A DNA stretch of 64,000 nt from Variovorax sp. SG517 (lineage in GTDB: Bacteria > Pseudomonadota > Gammaproteobacteria > Burkholderiales > Burkholderiaceae_C). Each line of letters begins with the position of its first letter. The stretch's first letter is position 1. The DNA is taken from contig NZ_JABMJG010000009.1 of assembly GCF_013376045.1 (NCBI RefSeq), forward strand, positions 248,001 to 312,000. The letters run 5' to 3'. The notes under the pieces are model-generated. The model did no database searches. It was not told where the DNA came from and was given only the letters and a program-made list of their open reading frames with translations. Shown here piece by piece: positions 46,587-56,563 of the stretch. The position numbers and the translations under genes were made by a program.

Positions 46587-47617
46587 GCGACAAGGCAAAG
46601 GTCCTGGAGAACGCGATCGCCGGCACCGAAGGCATGCCGCAGCGGCGCGCCATCGCCAAGGCGATCACGCTGCTCGAATCGACGCGCGACGACCACCGCG
46701 CGCAGGCCGACGAGCTGCTCACGGCGCTGCTGCCGCGCACGGGCAATTCCTTCCGACTTGGCATCTCGGGCGTGCCGGGCGTCGGCAAGTCGACCTTCAT
46801 CGAGACGCTGGGCCTGCTGCTGATCGGCAAGGGGCATCGCGTGGCGGTGCTCACCATCGACCCGTCGTCCACTGTCTCGGGCGGCTCGATCCTCGGCGAC
46901 AAGACGCGCATGGAGCGCCTCTCGGTGCACGAGCGCGCCTACATCCGGCCCAGCCCGTCGAGCGGCACGCTCGGCGGCGTGGCGGAGAAGACGCGCGAGG
47001 CGATGCTGGTGTGCGAAGCCGCTGGCTACGACATCGTGATCGTCGAGACCGTCGGCGTGGGCCAGAGCGAAACCGCGGTGGCCGGCATGACCGACATGTT
47101 CGTGCTCATGCAGCTGCCCAACGCAGGCGACGACCTGCAGGCCATCAAGAAGGGCGTGATGGAGCTGGCCGACCTCGTCGTCATTAACAAGGCCGACATC
47201 GACAAGGACGCCGCCACCCGCGCGCAGGCGCAGATTACCTCGGCGCTGCGGCTCTTCGGCCAGCATGGCCATCCAAATCATGCCCATCACGACGAGACCT
47301 TCTGGCACCCGCAAGCCATCCAGTTGAGCGCGTTGCTGGGGCAGGGCGTCGAGGCGTTCTGGACGCAGGTCGAGCGCTTTCGCATGCTGCAGGGCGCCAA
47401 CGGCCGGCTCATGGCACGCCGCCAACTGCAGGCCAAGTCATGGATGTGGGACCGCATCGAAGCGGGGCTGCGCCATGCCTTCCGCCACCACCCGCGCGTG
47501 AAGGAAGAGCTGCCGGCGCTGCTGGGCCAGGTTGGCGCGCTTGAGCTGGCGCCGTCCACCGCGGCACGCCGTTTGCTCGGCCTTTACGCAGGCGACGAAA
47601 CCGCATGGACTGGCTGA
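46580..47617 (+). CDS. meaB: Methylmalonyl-CoA mutase-associated GTPase MeaB
   Basis: The 345-residue G3E-family GTPase protects and reloads the B12 mutase. Landmarks are Walker A 'GISGVPGVGKSTFIETLG', 'LTIDPSSTVSGGSILGDKTR', 'RPSPSSGTLGGVAEKTREAM', 'IVETVGVGQSE' and the base-specificity motif 'LVVINKAD'. The start GTG 46580 has GGAGG 5-9 bases upstream. It overlaps the GNAT gene at its start and the next gene by 13 bases at its end. Confidence 0.95.
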   Translation: MLSDKAKVLENAIAGTEGMPQRRAIAKAITLLESTRDDHRAQADELLTALLPRTGNSFRLGISGVPGVGKSTFIETLGLLLIGKGHRVAVLTIDPSSTVSGGSILGDKTRMERLSVHERAYIRPSPSSGTLGGVAEKTREAMLVCEAAGYDIVIVETVGVGQSETAVAGMTDMFVLMQLPNAGDDLQAIKKGVMELADLVVINKADIDKDAATRAQAQITSALRLFGQHGHPNHAHHDETFWHPQAIQLSALLGQGVEAFWTQVERFRMLQGANGRLMARRQLQAKSWMWDRIEAGLRHAFRHHPRVKEELPALLGQVGALELAPSTAARRLLGLYAGDETAWTG

Positions 47618-48618
47618 ACGCCGACAGCATCGCGCGCGGCTTCGACACCGCGGCGGGCACCTTCGCCTGGGGCACGACCTTCGAGCAATTGGAGGCGCTG
47701 GGTCTGCGATCTGCGGATGCGGAACTTGGCTTGGGCGCCTGGCGCGTGCCGGGTGTGGATGTGCTGGGGTTGCGCAGCAGCCGCATGCAACTCATGGCGC
47801 CGTACCCGGGACGTCCGGTGATGCAGGTGTGGCACCGGCTCGACTTGCCCGAGAGCGAGTCGCACGTCGACTTCGTGCTGCGAGCGCATGCGCAACTGGT
47901 CGCGCAACTCAGCATGCCCGATTACGGCGAAATGCAACCGGCGCGCTTCAAGGAAGAGAACGCCTGGAATGTCGTCGTGAACGCCGGGTGGCGCGTGGGC
48001 GGTGTGAACGTGAGCGTCTCCTGGTACGGCGCGCCACGCAACGACGAAGCCGAGGGGAAGACCAGCGGCATCCTGTGCCTGGATTGGGACGACGAGATCG
48101 CCGCGGCCACGCCGTGGGTCGATGCGTGGCAGCAGGAACAAGTGACGCTCGACGCCATGCTGCGCCAGGCCCACACGGTGGCGAGGCTGCAGGCCGGCCC
48201 TGCGCACGAACAGGCGCTGCACCGCGGCAGCCCAGGGGACATCCGCGCGCTGATCACGGCACAGCGCGTGCTGCGCAGGCCGTCGCTGCACTTCACCGTG
48301 CCCGACTTCGCGCTGCTGAAGGGCAATGGCGCGGCCAACCACCAACTGGTGCTGTGGTCCGCGGCCTCCGGCGATGCCTGGGGCGTATCGGACATCCACA
48401 ACACCGTGTATTGCCGCCACGGCGAAACACTCCGGGCGCAATGGGTGCAGGTGCTGCCGGCTAAAGGCGGCGGCTTCACCGACCTGTCGTTCGGACCGCT
48501 CTCCAACGCGCAGTCCTACTGCCCGCGCGAACGCTGCGGTGCCATCGCGCAATTCATGGACATCCTGGCCACCATGCCAGGCGCGTCGTTCCAGTACAGC
48601 GAAACCTACGACTGCTGA
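47605..48618 (+). CDS. Uncharacterised protein in the propionate operon
   Basis: The 337-residue protein belongs to no family I recognise. There is no signal peptide or membrane segment. It is tryptophan-rich and reads like two related beta-rich halves ('AWRVPGVDVLGLRSSRMQLM' early; 'SDIHNTVYCRHGETLRAQWV' late). A compact C-terminal cysteine group is 'AQSYCPRERCGAIAQF'. It overlaps meaB by 13 bases and precedes the carboxylase beta gene by 21, so it is certainly translated within this operon. A link to propionyl-CoA handling is contextual only. Confidence 0.85.
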   Translation: MDWLNADSIARGFDTAAGTFAWGTTFEQLEALGLRSADAELGLGAWRVPGVDVLGLRSSRMQLMAPYPGRPVMQVWHRLDLPESESHVDFVLRAHAQLVAQLSMPDYGEMQPARFKEENAWNVVVNAGWRVGGVNVSVSWYGAPRNDEAEGKTSGILCLDWDDEIAAATPWVDAWQQEQVTLDAMLRQAHTVARLQAGPAHEQALHRGSPGDIRALITAQRVLRRPSLHFTVPDFALLKGNGAANHQLVLWSAASGDAWGVSDIHNTVYCRHGETLRAQWVQVLPAKGGGFTDLSFGPLSNAQSYCPRERCGAIAQFMDILATMPGASFQYSETYDC

Positions 48619-48639
48619 TTTTTCAAAGAGGCTTTTCTC

Positions 48640-50184
<1,545 letters not shown>

Positions 50185-50204
50185 GCGGTACGGAGAAGAA
50201 GAAC

Positions 50205-52253
50205 ATGTTCAAGAAGATCCTGATTGCGAACCGCGGCGAAATCGCCTGCCGCGTGATTCAGACGGCGAAGAAGATGGGCATCCTCACGGTCGCCGTCTAC
50301 TCCGACGCCGACAAGGAGGCCCGCCACGTCGAGCTGGCCGACGAGGCCGTGCACATCGGCGCCGCGCCGAGCCGCGAAAGCTACCTGCAGGCCGATCGCA
50401 TCATCGCGGCCTGCAAGAAGACCGGCGCCGAGGCCGTGCACCCGGGCTACGGCTTCCTGTCGGAGAACGAAGCCTTCGCGCGGCAGGTCGAGGAAGAGGG
50501 CATTGCCTTCATCGGGCCCAAGCACTACTCGATCGCGGCCATGGGCGACAAGATCGCCTCGAAGAAGCTCGCCAACGAGGCCCAGGTCAACACCATTCCG
50601 GGCTGGAACGACGCCATCGAAACGGCGGAGCGCGCCGTCGAGATTGCGAAGGACATCGGCTACCCGGTGATGATCAAGGCCTCCGCCGGCGGCGGCGGCA
50701 AGGGCCTGCGCGTGGCCTTCAACGACAAGGAGGCCTTCGAGGGCTTCACCTCCTGCCGCAACGAGGCGCGCAACAGCTTCGGCGACGACCGCGTGTTCAT
50801 CGAGAAGTTCGTCGAGGAGCCGCGCCACATCGAGATCCAGGTGCTGGGCGACTCGCACGGCAACGTCATCTACCTGAACGAGCGCGAATGCTCCATCCAG
50901 CGCCGCCACCAGAAGGTGATCGAGGAGGCGCCGTCGCCCTTCATCTCCGACGCCACGCGCAAGGCGATGGGCGAGCAGGCCGTGGCGCTGGCCAAGGCGG
51001 TGAAGTACCAGAGCGCGGGCACGGTGGAGTTCGTGGTCGGCAAGGACCAGAGCTTCTACTTCCTCGAGATGAACACGCGCCTGCAGGTGGAGCACCCGGT
51101 CACGGAGTGCATCACCGGCCTCGACCTGGTGGAGCTGATGATCCGCGTCGCGGCCGGCGAGAAGCTGCCGCTCACGCAGGAGCAGGTGAAGCGCGACGGC
51201 TGGGCCATCGAGTGCCGCATCAACGCCGAAGACCCGTTCCGCAACTTCCTGCCTTCCACCGGCAGGCTGGTGAAGTTCCAGCCGCCGGGCGAGACCATGT
51301 TCGCGAGCGACACGCAGCACCTGAACGGCGTGCGCGTGGACACGGGCGTGTACGAGGGCGGCGAGATCCCGATGTACTACGACTCGATGATCGCCAAGCT
51401 CATCGTGCACGGAAAGGACCGCCAGCACGCCATTGCCCGCATGCGCGAGGCGCTCAACGGCTTCGTGATCCGCGGCATCAGCAGCAACATCCCGTTCCAG
51501 GCGGCGCTGCTGGCGCATCCGAAGTTCGTGGCGGGCGACTTCAACACCGGCTTCATCGCCGAGCACTACGGCAAGGGCTTCCACGCCGAGGACGTGCCGC
51601 ACGCCGACCCCTCGTTCCTGGTCGCGCTGGCGGCCTACGTGCATCGCCGCTACCGCGCGCGGGCTTCGGGCATCAGCGGGCAGCTCGAAGGGCACGGCGT
51701 GAAGGTGGGCGAGCAGTTTGTGGTGGTCGAGCTGGGGCACGAGGGCAAGCACGTGCACCACCCGGTCTCGGTGACCGACTTCCACGGCAAGACCGGCGCG
51801 AGTTCGGTGACCGTGAACGGCAAGACCTACAAGATCGACAGCAGCCTCGCGCTGGGCGCCATCCGCGTGCAAGGCATCGTCAACGACAGGCCCTTCACCG
51901 CGCAGGTGGAGCGCGGCGCAGGCAAGAGCCCGCTGGCGCTGCGCGTGTCGCACGACGGCACGCAGATCGAGGCGATGGTGCTGTCGCCGCTGGGCGCGCG
52001 CCTGCTCGAGCTCATGCCCTACAAGGCGCCGCCGGACCTCAGCAAGTTCCTGATGTCGCCGATGCCGGGCTTGCTGGTGGAGGTGGCGGTGCAGCCCGGG
52101 CAGCAGGTGCGCGCCGGCGAGAAGCTGGCCGTGATCGAGGCCATGAAGATGGAAAACGTGCTGTTCGCCGCGCAGGATGGCGTGGTGGGCAAGATTTCGG
52201 CGAACAAGGGCGAATCGCTCGCCGTCGATCAGATCATTCTGGAGTTCAACTGA
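50205..52253 (+). CDS. pccA: Propionyl-CoA (acyl-CoA) carboxylase alpha subunit, biotin-containing
   Basis: The 682-residue protein starts at ATG 50205 ('MFKKILIANRGEIACRVIQT'). It has a biotin carboxylase domain with the ATP-grasp loop 'MIKASAGGGGKGLRVAFNDK' and catalytic 'EMNTRLQVEHPVTE', a linking BT domain, and a C-terminal biotinyl domain with the biotinylated lysine in 'VIEAMKMENVLFAAQDG'. It carboxylates biotin with ATP and bicarbonate. It follows pccB by 20 bases and its stop overlaps the bioB start. Confidence 0.96.
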   Translation: MFKKILIANRGEIACRVIQTAKKMGILTVAVYSDADKEARHVELADEAVHIGAAPSRESYLQADRIIAACKKTGAEAVHPGYGFLSENEAFARQVEEEGIAFIGPKHYSIAAMGDKIASKKLANEAQVNTIPGWNDAIETAERAVEIAKDIGYPVMIKASAGGGGKGLRVAFNDKEAFEGFTSCRNEARNSFGDDRVFIEKFVEEPRHIEIQVLGDSHGNVIYLNERECSIQRRHQKVIEEAPSPFISDATRKAMGEQAVALAKAVKYQSAGTVEFVVGKDQSFYFLEMNTRLQVEHPVTECITGLDLVELMIRVAAGEKLPLTQEQVKRDGWAIECRINAEDPFRNFLPSTGRLVKFQPPGETMFASDTQHLNGVRVDTGVYEGGEIPMYYDSMIAKLIVHGKDRQHAIARMREALNGFVIRGISSNIPFQAALLAHPKFVAGDFNTGFIAEHYGKGFHAEDVPHADPSFLVALAAYVHRRYRARASGISGQLEGHGVKVGEQFVVVELGHEGKHVHHPVSVTDFHGKTGASSVTVNGKTYKIDSSLALGAIRVQGIVNDRPFTAQVERGAGKSPLALRVSHDGTQIEAMVLSPLGARLLELMPYKAPPDLSKFLMSPMPGLLVEVAVQPGQQVRAGEKLAVIEAMKMENVLFAAQDGVVGKISANKGESLAVDQIILEFN

Positions 52254-53281
52254 TGGGTGCCAACGACTTTCAACAAGCGATCACGCTGCACCGCCCCGCC
52301 AAGGTCGCGACGCCGCAGGGCCCGTGGTCCGTCGAGGCGATCCAGGCGCTGCTCGACAAGCCGCTGATGGACCTGCTGTTCGAGGCGCAGACCGTGCACC
52401 GCCAGCATTTCCCCGAAGGCGACATCGAGCTGGCGACTCTGCTGTCGGTGAAGACCGGCGGCTGCCCCGAGAACTGCGGCTACTGCCCGCAGTCGGCCGA
52501 GTTCGACACCGGCGTGAAGGCGCAGAAGCTCATGGAGGTGGAAGAGGTGGTCCGCGCCGCGCAGGCCGCCAAGGACGCCGGCGCCACGCGCTTCTGCATG
52601 GGCGCCGCATGGCGCGCGCCGAAGGACCGCGACGTCGAGAAGGTGGCAGTACTTGTCGAGGCCGTGAAGGGCCTGGGCATGCAGACCTGCGCCACGCTTG
52701 GCATGCTGGAGCCGCACCACGCGCACCAGCTCAAGGCCGCCGGCCTGGACTACTACAACCACAACCTCGACACCGCGCCCGAGTACTACACCGACGTGGT
52801 CGACACCCGCACCTACCAGGACCGGCTCGACACCCTGGCCAACGTGCGCAGCGCCGGCATCAGCGTGTGCTGCGGCGGCATCGTCGGCATGGGCGAGCAG
52901 CCGGTGCACCGGGCGGGGCTGATCGCGCAGCTGGCCAACCTGAATCCGTACCCGGAATCGGTGCCCATCAACAGCCTGGTGCGCGTGCCCGGCACGCCGC
53001 TGGCCGACTCGGAGCCGGTCGACCCGTTCGACTTCGTGCGCCTGATCGCCGTCGCGCGCATCACGATGCCGACCGCGCGCGTGCGGCTGTCGGCCGGCCG
53101 CCAGCAGATGGGCGACGCGGTGCAGGCGCTGTGCTTCATGGCGGGCGCGAACTCGATCTTCTACGGCGACAAGCTGCTCGTCACCGGCAACCCCGACGTC
53201 GAGGCTGACACGGTGCTGCTGCGCAAGCTCGGCCTGAATTCGCGCCAGGTGCAGGAGCAGGCGGAAGGGTGCGCCGCATGA
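52253..53281 (+). CDS. bioB: Biotin synthase
   Basis: The 342-residue radical-SAM enzyme inserts sulfur into dethiobiotin. The 4Fe-4S site is the CxxxCxxC in 'GGCPENCGYCPQSAEF'; [2Fe-2S] and substrate residues are in 'GATRFCMGAAWR', 'TCATLGMLEPHHAHQLKAAG' and 'YNHNLDTAPEYY'. The C-terminal 'RVRLSAGRQQMGDAVQALCF' is typical. Its ATG overlaps the pccA stop (TGATG), so it is coupled to the biotin-dependent carboxylase rather than to other bio genes. Confidence 0.96.
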   Translation: MGANDFQQAITLHRPAKVATPQGPWSVEAIQALLDKPLMDLLFEAQTVHRQHFPEGDIELATLLSVKTGGCPENCGYCPQSAEFDTGVKAQKLMEVEEVVRAAQAAKDAGATRFCMGAAWRAPKDRDVEKVAVLVEAVKGLGMQTCATLGMLEPHHAHQLKAAGLDYYNHNLDTAPEYYTDVVDTRTYQDRLDTLANVRSAGISVCCGGIVGMGEQPVHRAGLIAQLANLNPYPESVPINSLVRVPGTPLADSEPVDPFDFVRLIAVARITMPTARVRLSAGRQQMGDAVQALCFMAGANSIFYGDKLLVTGNPDVEADTVLLRKLGLNSRQVQEQAEGCAA

Positions 53282-53769
53282 CTGCCGTCACCGAGCGTCC
53301 CTTCAAGGTGCTGGGCATCCAGCAGATCGCCATCGGCGGGCCCGACAAGCTGCGGCTGCAGAAGCTGTGGGTCGACATGCTGGGGCTCGAGGTCACGGGC
53401 ACCTTCAAGAGCGAGCGCGAGAACGTCGACGAGGACATCTGCGCGATGGGCGCGGGGCCGTTCAAGGTCGAGGTCGACCTGATGCAGCCGCTCGACCCCG
53501 AGAAGAAGCCCGCTGTTCACACCACGCCGCTGAACCACGTCGGCCTGTGGATCGACGACCTGCCCAAGGCCGTCGAATGGCTCACCGCGCAGGGCGTGCG
53601 CTTCGCGCCGGGCGGCATCCGCAAGGGTGCGGCCGGCTTCGACATCTGCTTCCTGCACCCGAAGGCGAACGACGAATTCCCGATCGCGGGCGAGGGCGTG
53701 CTGATCGAGATGGTGCAGGCGCCGCCCGAGGTGGTGGCGGCCTTCGGCGCGTTGGCCGCTACGCGTTGA
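53278..53769 (+). CDS. VOC-family protein, methylmalonyl-CoA epimerase candidate
   Basis: The 163-residue protein overlaps the bioB stop by 4 bases (ATGA). The two beta-alpha-beta-beta-beta VOC modules supply candidate metal ligands: 'GIQQIAIGGPD' (Q in place of H), 'PFKVEVDLMQP', 'LNHVGLWIDDLPKAVEWLTA' (H) and 'GVLIEMVQAP' (E). The operon position suggests epimerisation of (S)- to (R)-methylmalonyl-CoA, the one step otherwise missing here. The first ligand (Q/H) is atypical, so a glyoxalase-like role is also possible. Its end overlaps the convergent Lrp gene by 11 bases. Confidence 0.8.
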   Translation: MTAVTERPFKVLGIQQIAIGGPDKLRLQKLWVDMLGLEVTGTFKSERENVDEDICAMGAGPFKVEVDLMQPLDPEKKPAVHTTPLNHVGLWIDDLPKAVEWLTAQGVRFAPGGIRKGAAGFDICFLHPKANDEFPIAGEGVLIEMVQAPPEVVAAFGALAATR

Positions 53770-54256
53770 GCACCTTCCGGATCGGCGGCTTCACGTCCGA
53801 ACTGCGGGGCGGCAGCATCGGCTGGTGCTCGCGCGCGGGGTTCAGGATGATCGAGGTCGCCGTTTCGGTGAGGATGCAGAACTTGGTGACCACCGCGTCG
53901 AGGTGGCTCACGTCGATCACCGCGATCTCGAGGATCCAGCTGTCCTCGCCGGTCACGTTGTAGGCATTGACGCATTCGGGCGTCTCCTGCACCAGCTTCA
54001 CGACGAGGTCGTAGTCGGCGCGGCCGACGCGGATGACGGCGCGGATGCCATAGCCCAGCTTGCCGAGGTTGACGGTGGCGCGGTAGCCGCTGATGACGCC
54101 GGCCGCCTCCAGCTTCTTCACGCGCTCGGTCACGGCCGGCTGGCTCAGGTGCACGCGGCGGCCCAGTTCGGCCATGGTGAGGCGCGCATCGGCCTGCAGT
54201 TCGGCGAGGATGCGGGTGTCGTGGGCGTCCAGGGCGGGGTTCAAGGCAAAGTCCAT
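53759..54256 (-). CDS. Lrp/AsnC family regulator
   Basis: The 165-residue protein has a helix-turn-helix ('DARLTMAELGRRVHLSQPAV') followed by the RAM domain ('ECVNAYNVTGEDSWILEIAV'). It is divergent from an EamA exporter gene across 116 bases containing CCATG-N6-CATGG (54295-54310), a possible operator. Control of amino-acid export by an Lrp-type sensor would fit. Confidence 0.92.
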   Translation of the reverse strand: MDFALNPALDAHDTRILAELQADARLTMAELGRRVHLSQPAVTERVKKLEAAGVISGYRATVNLGKLGYGIRAVIRVGRADYDLVVKLVQETPECVNAYNVTGEDSWILEIAVIDVSHLDAVVTKFCILTETATSIILNPAREHQPMLPPRSSDVKPPIRKVLNA

Positions 54257-54372
54257 GCAAGTCCTTCAAATCGACGGTGAAGCAGGGGCAGAACCATGAA
54301 AACTGCATGGCTGCGGAAGGATGGCTTTCATACCATGACCGGCACCTCGATACCAACAAGAGACACCCTCGC

Positions 54373-55302
54373 ATGCCGACTCTCGCTTCTCCCGCCCAGG
54401 CCGCACCCGGCACCACGCGCCCCGGGCTGCCGCCACTGCTGTGGCTCTGCCTTGCCGCCACATGGGTGGTGTGGGGCTCCACCTACCTCGCCATCAAGTA
54501 CGCGCTGATCAGCTTCCCGCCCTTCCTTCAGATGGGCTCGCGCTTCCTGTTCGCGGGCGTGCTGCTCGCGGCCTGGATGCGCTGGCGCGGCGCGCCGTGG
54601 CCGTCGCTCGCGCAGTGGCGCAACGCGCTGATTGTCGGCGCGCTGATGCTGGGCGGCGGCATGGGCGGCACGGCGTACGCCGAGGTGTCGATCGGCTCGG
54701 GGCTGGTGGTGGCGTTCATCGCGGTGATTCCGCTGCTGATCGCGCTGCTCAACCTGATCTGGGGTGTTAAGCCGTCGAAGCTGGAAGCGGCGGGCATTGC
54801 GCTCGGCCTTGTCGGCGTGCTGATGCTCACGCAGGGCAGCGGCTTTCGTTCGTCGCCCGAGGGGCTGGTGGCGATCTGCATCGCCACAGCCTGCTGGTCG
54901 CTGGGCAGCGTGCTGAGCCAGCGCAGCCTGCCGCTGGCGCCCGGCGCGATGGGCTTCGCGAGCGAAATGCTCTGCGGCGGCGTGGTGCTGATGGGGATGG
55001 CCGCCGTCTCGGGCGAGACCATGAGCTGGCCGCCGCAGCCCATGGCGCTCGCCGCGTGGGCCTATCTGGTGGTGTTCGGTTCGCTGATCGCCTTCAACGC
55101 CTACATGGTGCTGCTGGCCAGGGCGCCGGCCGCGCTGGCCGCGAGCTACACCTTCGTCAACCCGGTGATCGCGATGCTGCTGGGCGTGTGGATTGCCAAC
55201 GAAGCCGTCACGCGCTTCGAGTGGTACGCCGTGGTTGTGGTGCTAGCGGGCGTGCTGCTGATGCTCTTCAAGCGCCGGGACGGCGCCACACGGCCAGGGT
55301 AG
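54373..55302 (+). CDS. EamA/DMT-family exporter (YedA-like)
   Basis: The 309-residue protein has ten predicted membrane helices as two EamA repeats. It has 'CLAATWVVWGSTYLAIKYAL' in helix 1 and 'AASYTFVNPVIAMLLGVWIA' near the end, typical of RhtA/YedA-type drug or metabolite exporters. The start ATG 54373 is chosen because earlier codons lack similarity. Its last 35 bases overlap the end of the convergent LysE gene. Confidence 0.92.
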   Translation: MPTLASPAQAAPGTTRPGLPPLLWLCLAATWVVWGSTYLAIKYALISFPPFLQMGSRFLFAGVLLAAWMRWRGAPWPSLAQWRNALIVGALMLGGGMGGTAYAEVSIGSGLVVAFIAVIPLLIALLNLIWGVKPSKLEAAGIALGLVGVLMLTQGSGFRSSPEGLVAICIATACWSLGSVLSQRSLPLAPGAMGFASEMLCGGVVLMGMAAVSGETMSWPPQPMALAAWAYLVVFGSLIAFNAYMVLLARAPAALAASYTFVNPVIAMLLGVWIANEAVTRFEWYAVVVVLAGVLLMLFKRRDGATRPG

Positions 55303-55906
55303 CGGCGAGCAGCCACATGCCGGCCGCGCAGCCGCGGTTCATCATCCTGATGCCGCGCTGCGAGAGAAACCGCACGGCCTGCGTGCCGGCGCCTGCGTAG
55401 GCCAGCATCACGCAGGTGTCGAGCGCGACGAACACCGCGCCCAGCAGCAGGTACTGCGGGCCCTGCGGCTTCGTGATGTCGACGAACTGCGGCAGGAAGG
55501 CCGCGAAGAACAGCACCGTCTTCGGGTTCGACAGCGCCACCGCCAGGCTGCGCACGAGTGCGATGCGCCCGTGCGGCCGCGTTTCGAGCGGCGCCCTGGC
55601 CAGCGCGGTGCGCAGGTCGGTCGCCTCGCTGCGCCACAGCTTGATGCCCAGCCACACGAGGTAGACAACGCCCGCCACGCGGATCGCGTTGAAGAGCCAT
55701 TCCGAAGCCGCCAGCAGCGAACCCAGCCCGAGCGCGACGACGGCGATCAGCGTGATGCTGCCGAGCGACGCCCCGGCAATGCCCCAGCTCGCGCGGCGCA
55801 TGCCGCCTTCGATGCCGTTGGACAGCGCCAGCAGCATCGTCGGCCCGGGAATCAGGGCCAGCGCGAGCGAGGCGACGACGTAGATCAGCAGGGTGTCGAG
55901 CGTCAT
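55268..55906 (-). CDS. LysE/RhtB-family amino acid exporter
   Basis: The 212-residue protein has six predicted helices. LysE-family signatures are 'VASLALALIPGPTMLLALSN', 'GIAGASLGS', 'VYLVWLGIKLWRS' and 'NPKTVLFFAAFLPQFVD'. It exports amino acids or homoserine-lactone-like compounds. The ATG overlaps the stop of the RnfB-type gene (ATGA), so it lies at the end of a phaZ-rnfB-lysE transcript. Confidence 0.93.
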   Translation of the reverse strand: MTLDTLLIYVVASLALALIPGPTMLLALSNGIEGGMRRASWGIAGASLGSITLIAVVALGLGSLLAASEWLFNAIRVAGVVYLVWLGIKLWRSEATDLRTALARAPLETRPHGRIALVRSLAVALSNPKTVLFFAAFLPQFVDITKPQGPQYLLLGAVFVALDTCVMLAYAGAGTQAVRFLSQRGIRMMNRGCAAGMWLLAATLAVWRRPGA

Positions 55907-56538
55907 GGCTTGGCCGCCGGAGGGCGTTTCTGTTGCGAGGCGGCGCGGGCACGCGCCAGTGCCGCCTCGACGATGGAGCGCTTGCGCGCGTCGGCGTCTT
56001 GCGGGGCTTCGGGTGCGTCGGCGGCTTCTGCCAGCCGGGCGTCGGTGTTGCGGTGTTTGCCGTGCACCTCGTAGCGGGCGCGCGCGCTGTTGGCCTGCTC
56101 GGCCGACCAGGCCTGCCAGCCGCTGAGGCCCGGCGTCTCGACCTCGAGCGAGATGCAGTCCACCGGGCAGACCGGAATGCACAGCTCGCAGCCCGTGCAA
56201 TGGGCTTCGATCACGGTGTGCATGCGCTTGTTGATGCCGACGATGGCATCGGTGGGGCAGGCATCGAGGCACAGCGTGCAGCCGATGCACCAGGCCTCGT
56301 CGATCACTGCCATGGCGCGCGGGCCTTCGGCGCCGAACTGGGGATCGAGGGGCAGGGCGGGGCGGCCGGTGATGCGGGAGAGCCGCTCAATGCCTTCGGC
56401 GCCGCCGGGCGGGCACTGGTTGATGCCGGCCTCGCCGTCGGCAATGGCCTGCGCGTAGCCTGCGCAATCCGGGTAGCCGCACCGTGTGCACTGCGTCTGA
56501 GGCAGTGCGTCGTTGATGCGTGCGGCCAGTCCGTTCAC
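55903..56538 (-). CDS. RnfB-type Fe-S electron transport protein
   Basis: The 211-residue protein starts at GTG 56538 ('VNGLAARINDALPQTQCTRC'). It has an N-terminal Fe-S (4Fe-4S) domain 'CTRCGYPDCAGYAQAIADGE...C' and two ferredoxin clusters 'CIGCTLCLDACPTDAIVG' and 'CTGCELCIPVCPVDCISL'. The alanine/arginine-rich C-terminal tail is variable. Unlike true RnfB it lacks the N-terminal membrane anchor, and no rnfACDGE genes are present; such soluble RnfB-like ferredoxins are common in betaproteobacteria. The electron partner is unknown. Confidence 0.87.
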   Translation of the reverse strand: MNGLAARINDALPQTQCTRCGYPDCAGYAQAIADGEAGINQCPPGGAEGIERLSRITGRPALPLDPQFGAEGPRAMAVIDEAWCIGCTLCLDACPTDAIVGINKRMHTVIEAHCTGCELCIPVCPVDCISLEVETPGLSGWQAWSAEQANSARARYEVHGKHRNTDARLAEAADAPEAPQDADARKRSIVEAALARARAASQQKRPPAAKP

Positions 56539-56563
56539 TTCGCGTTGTCGATGCGCAGCCGCT

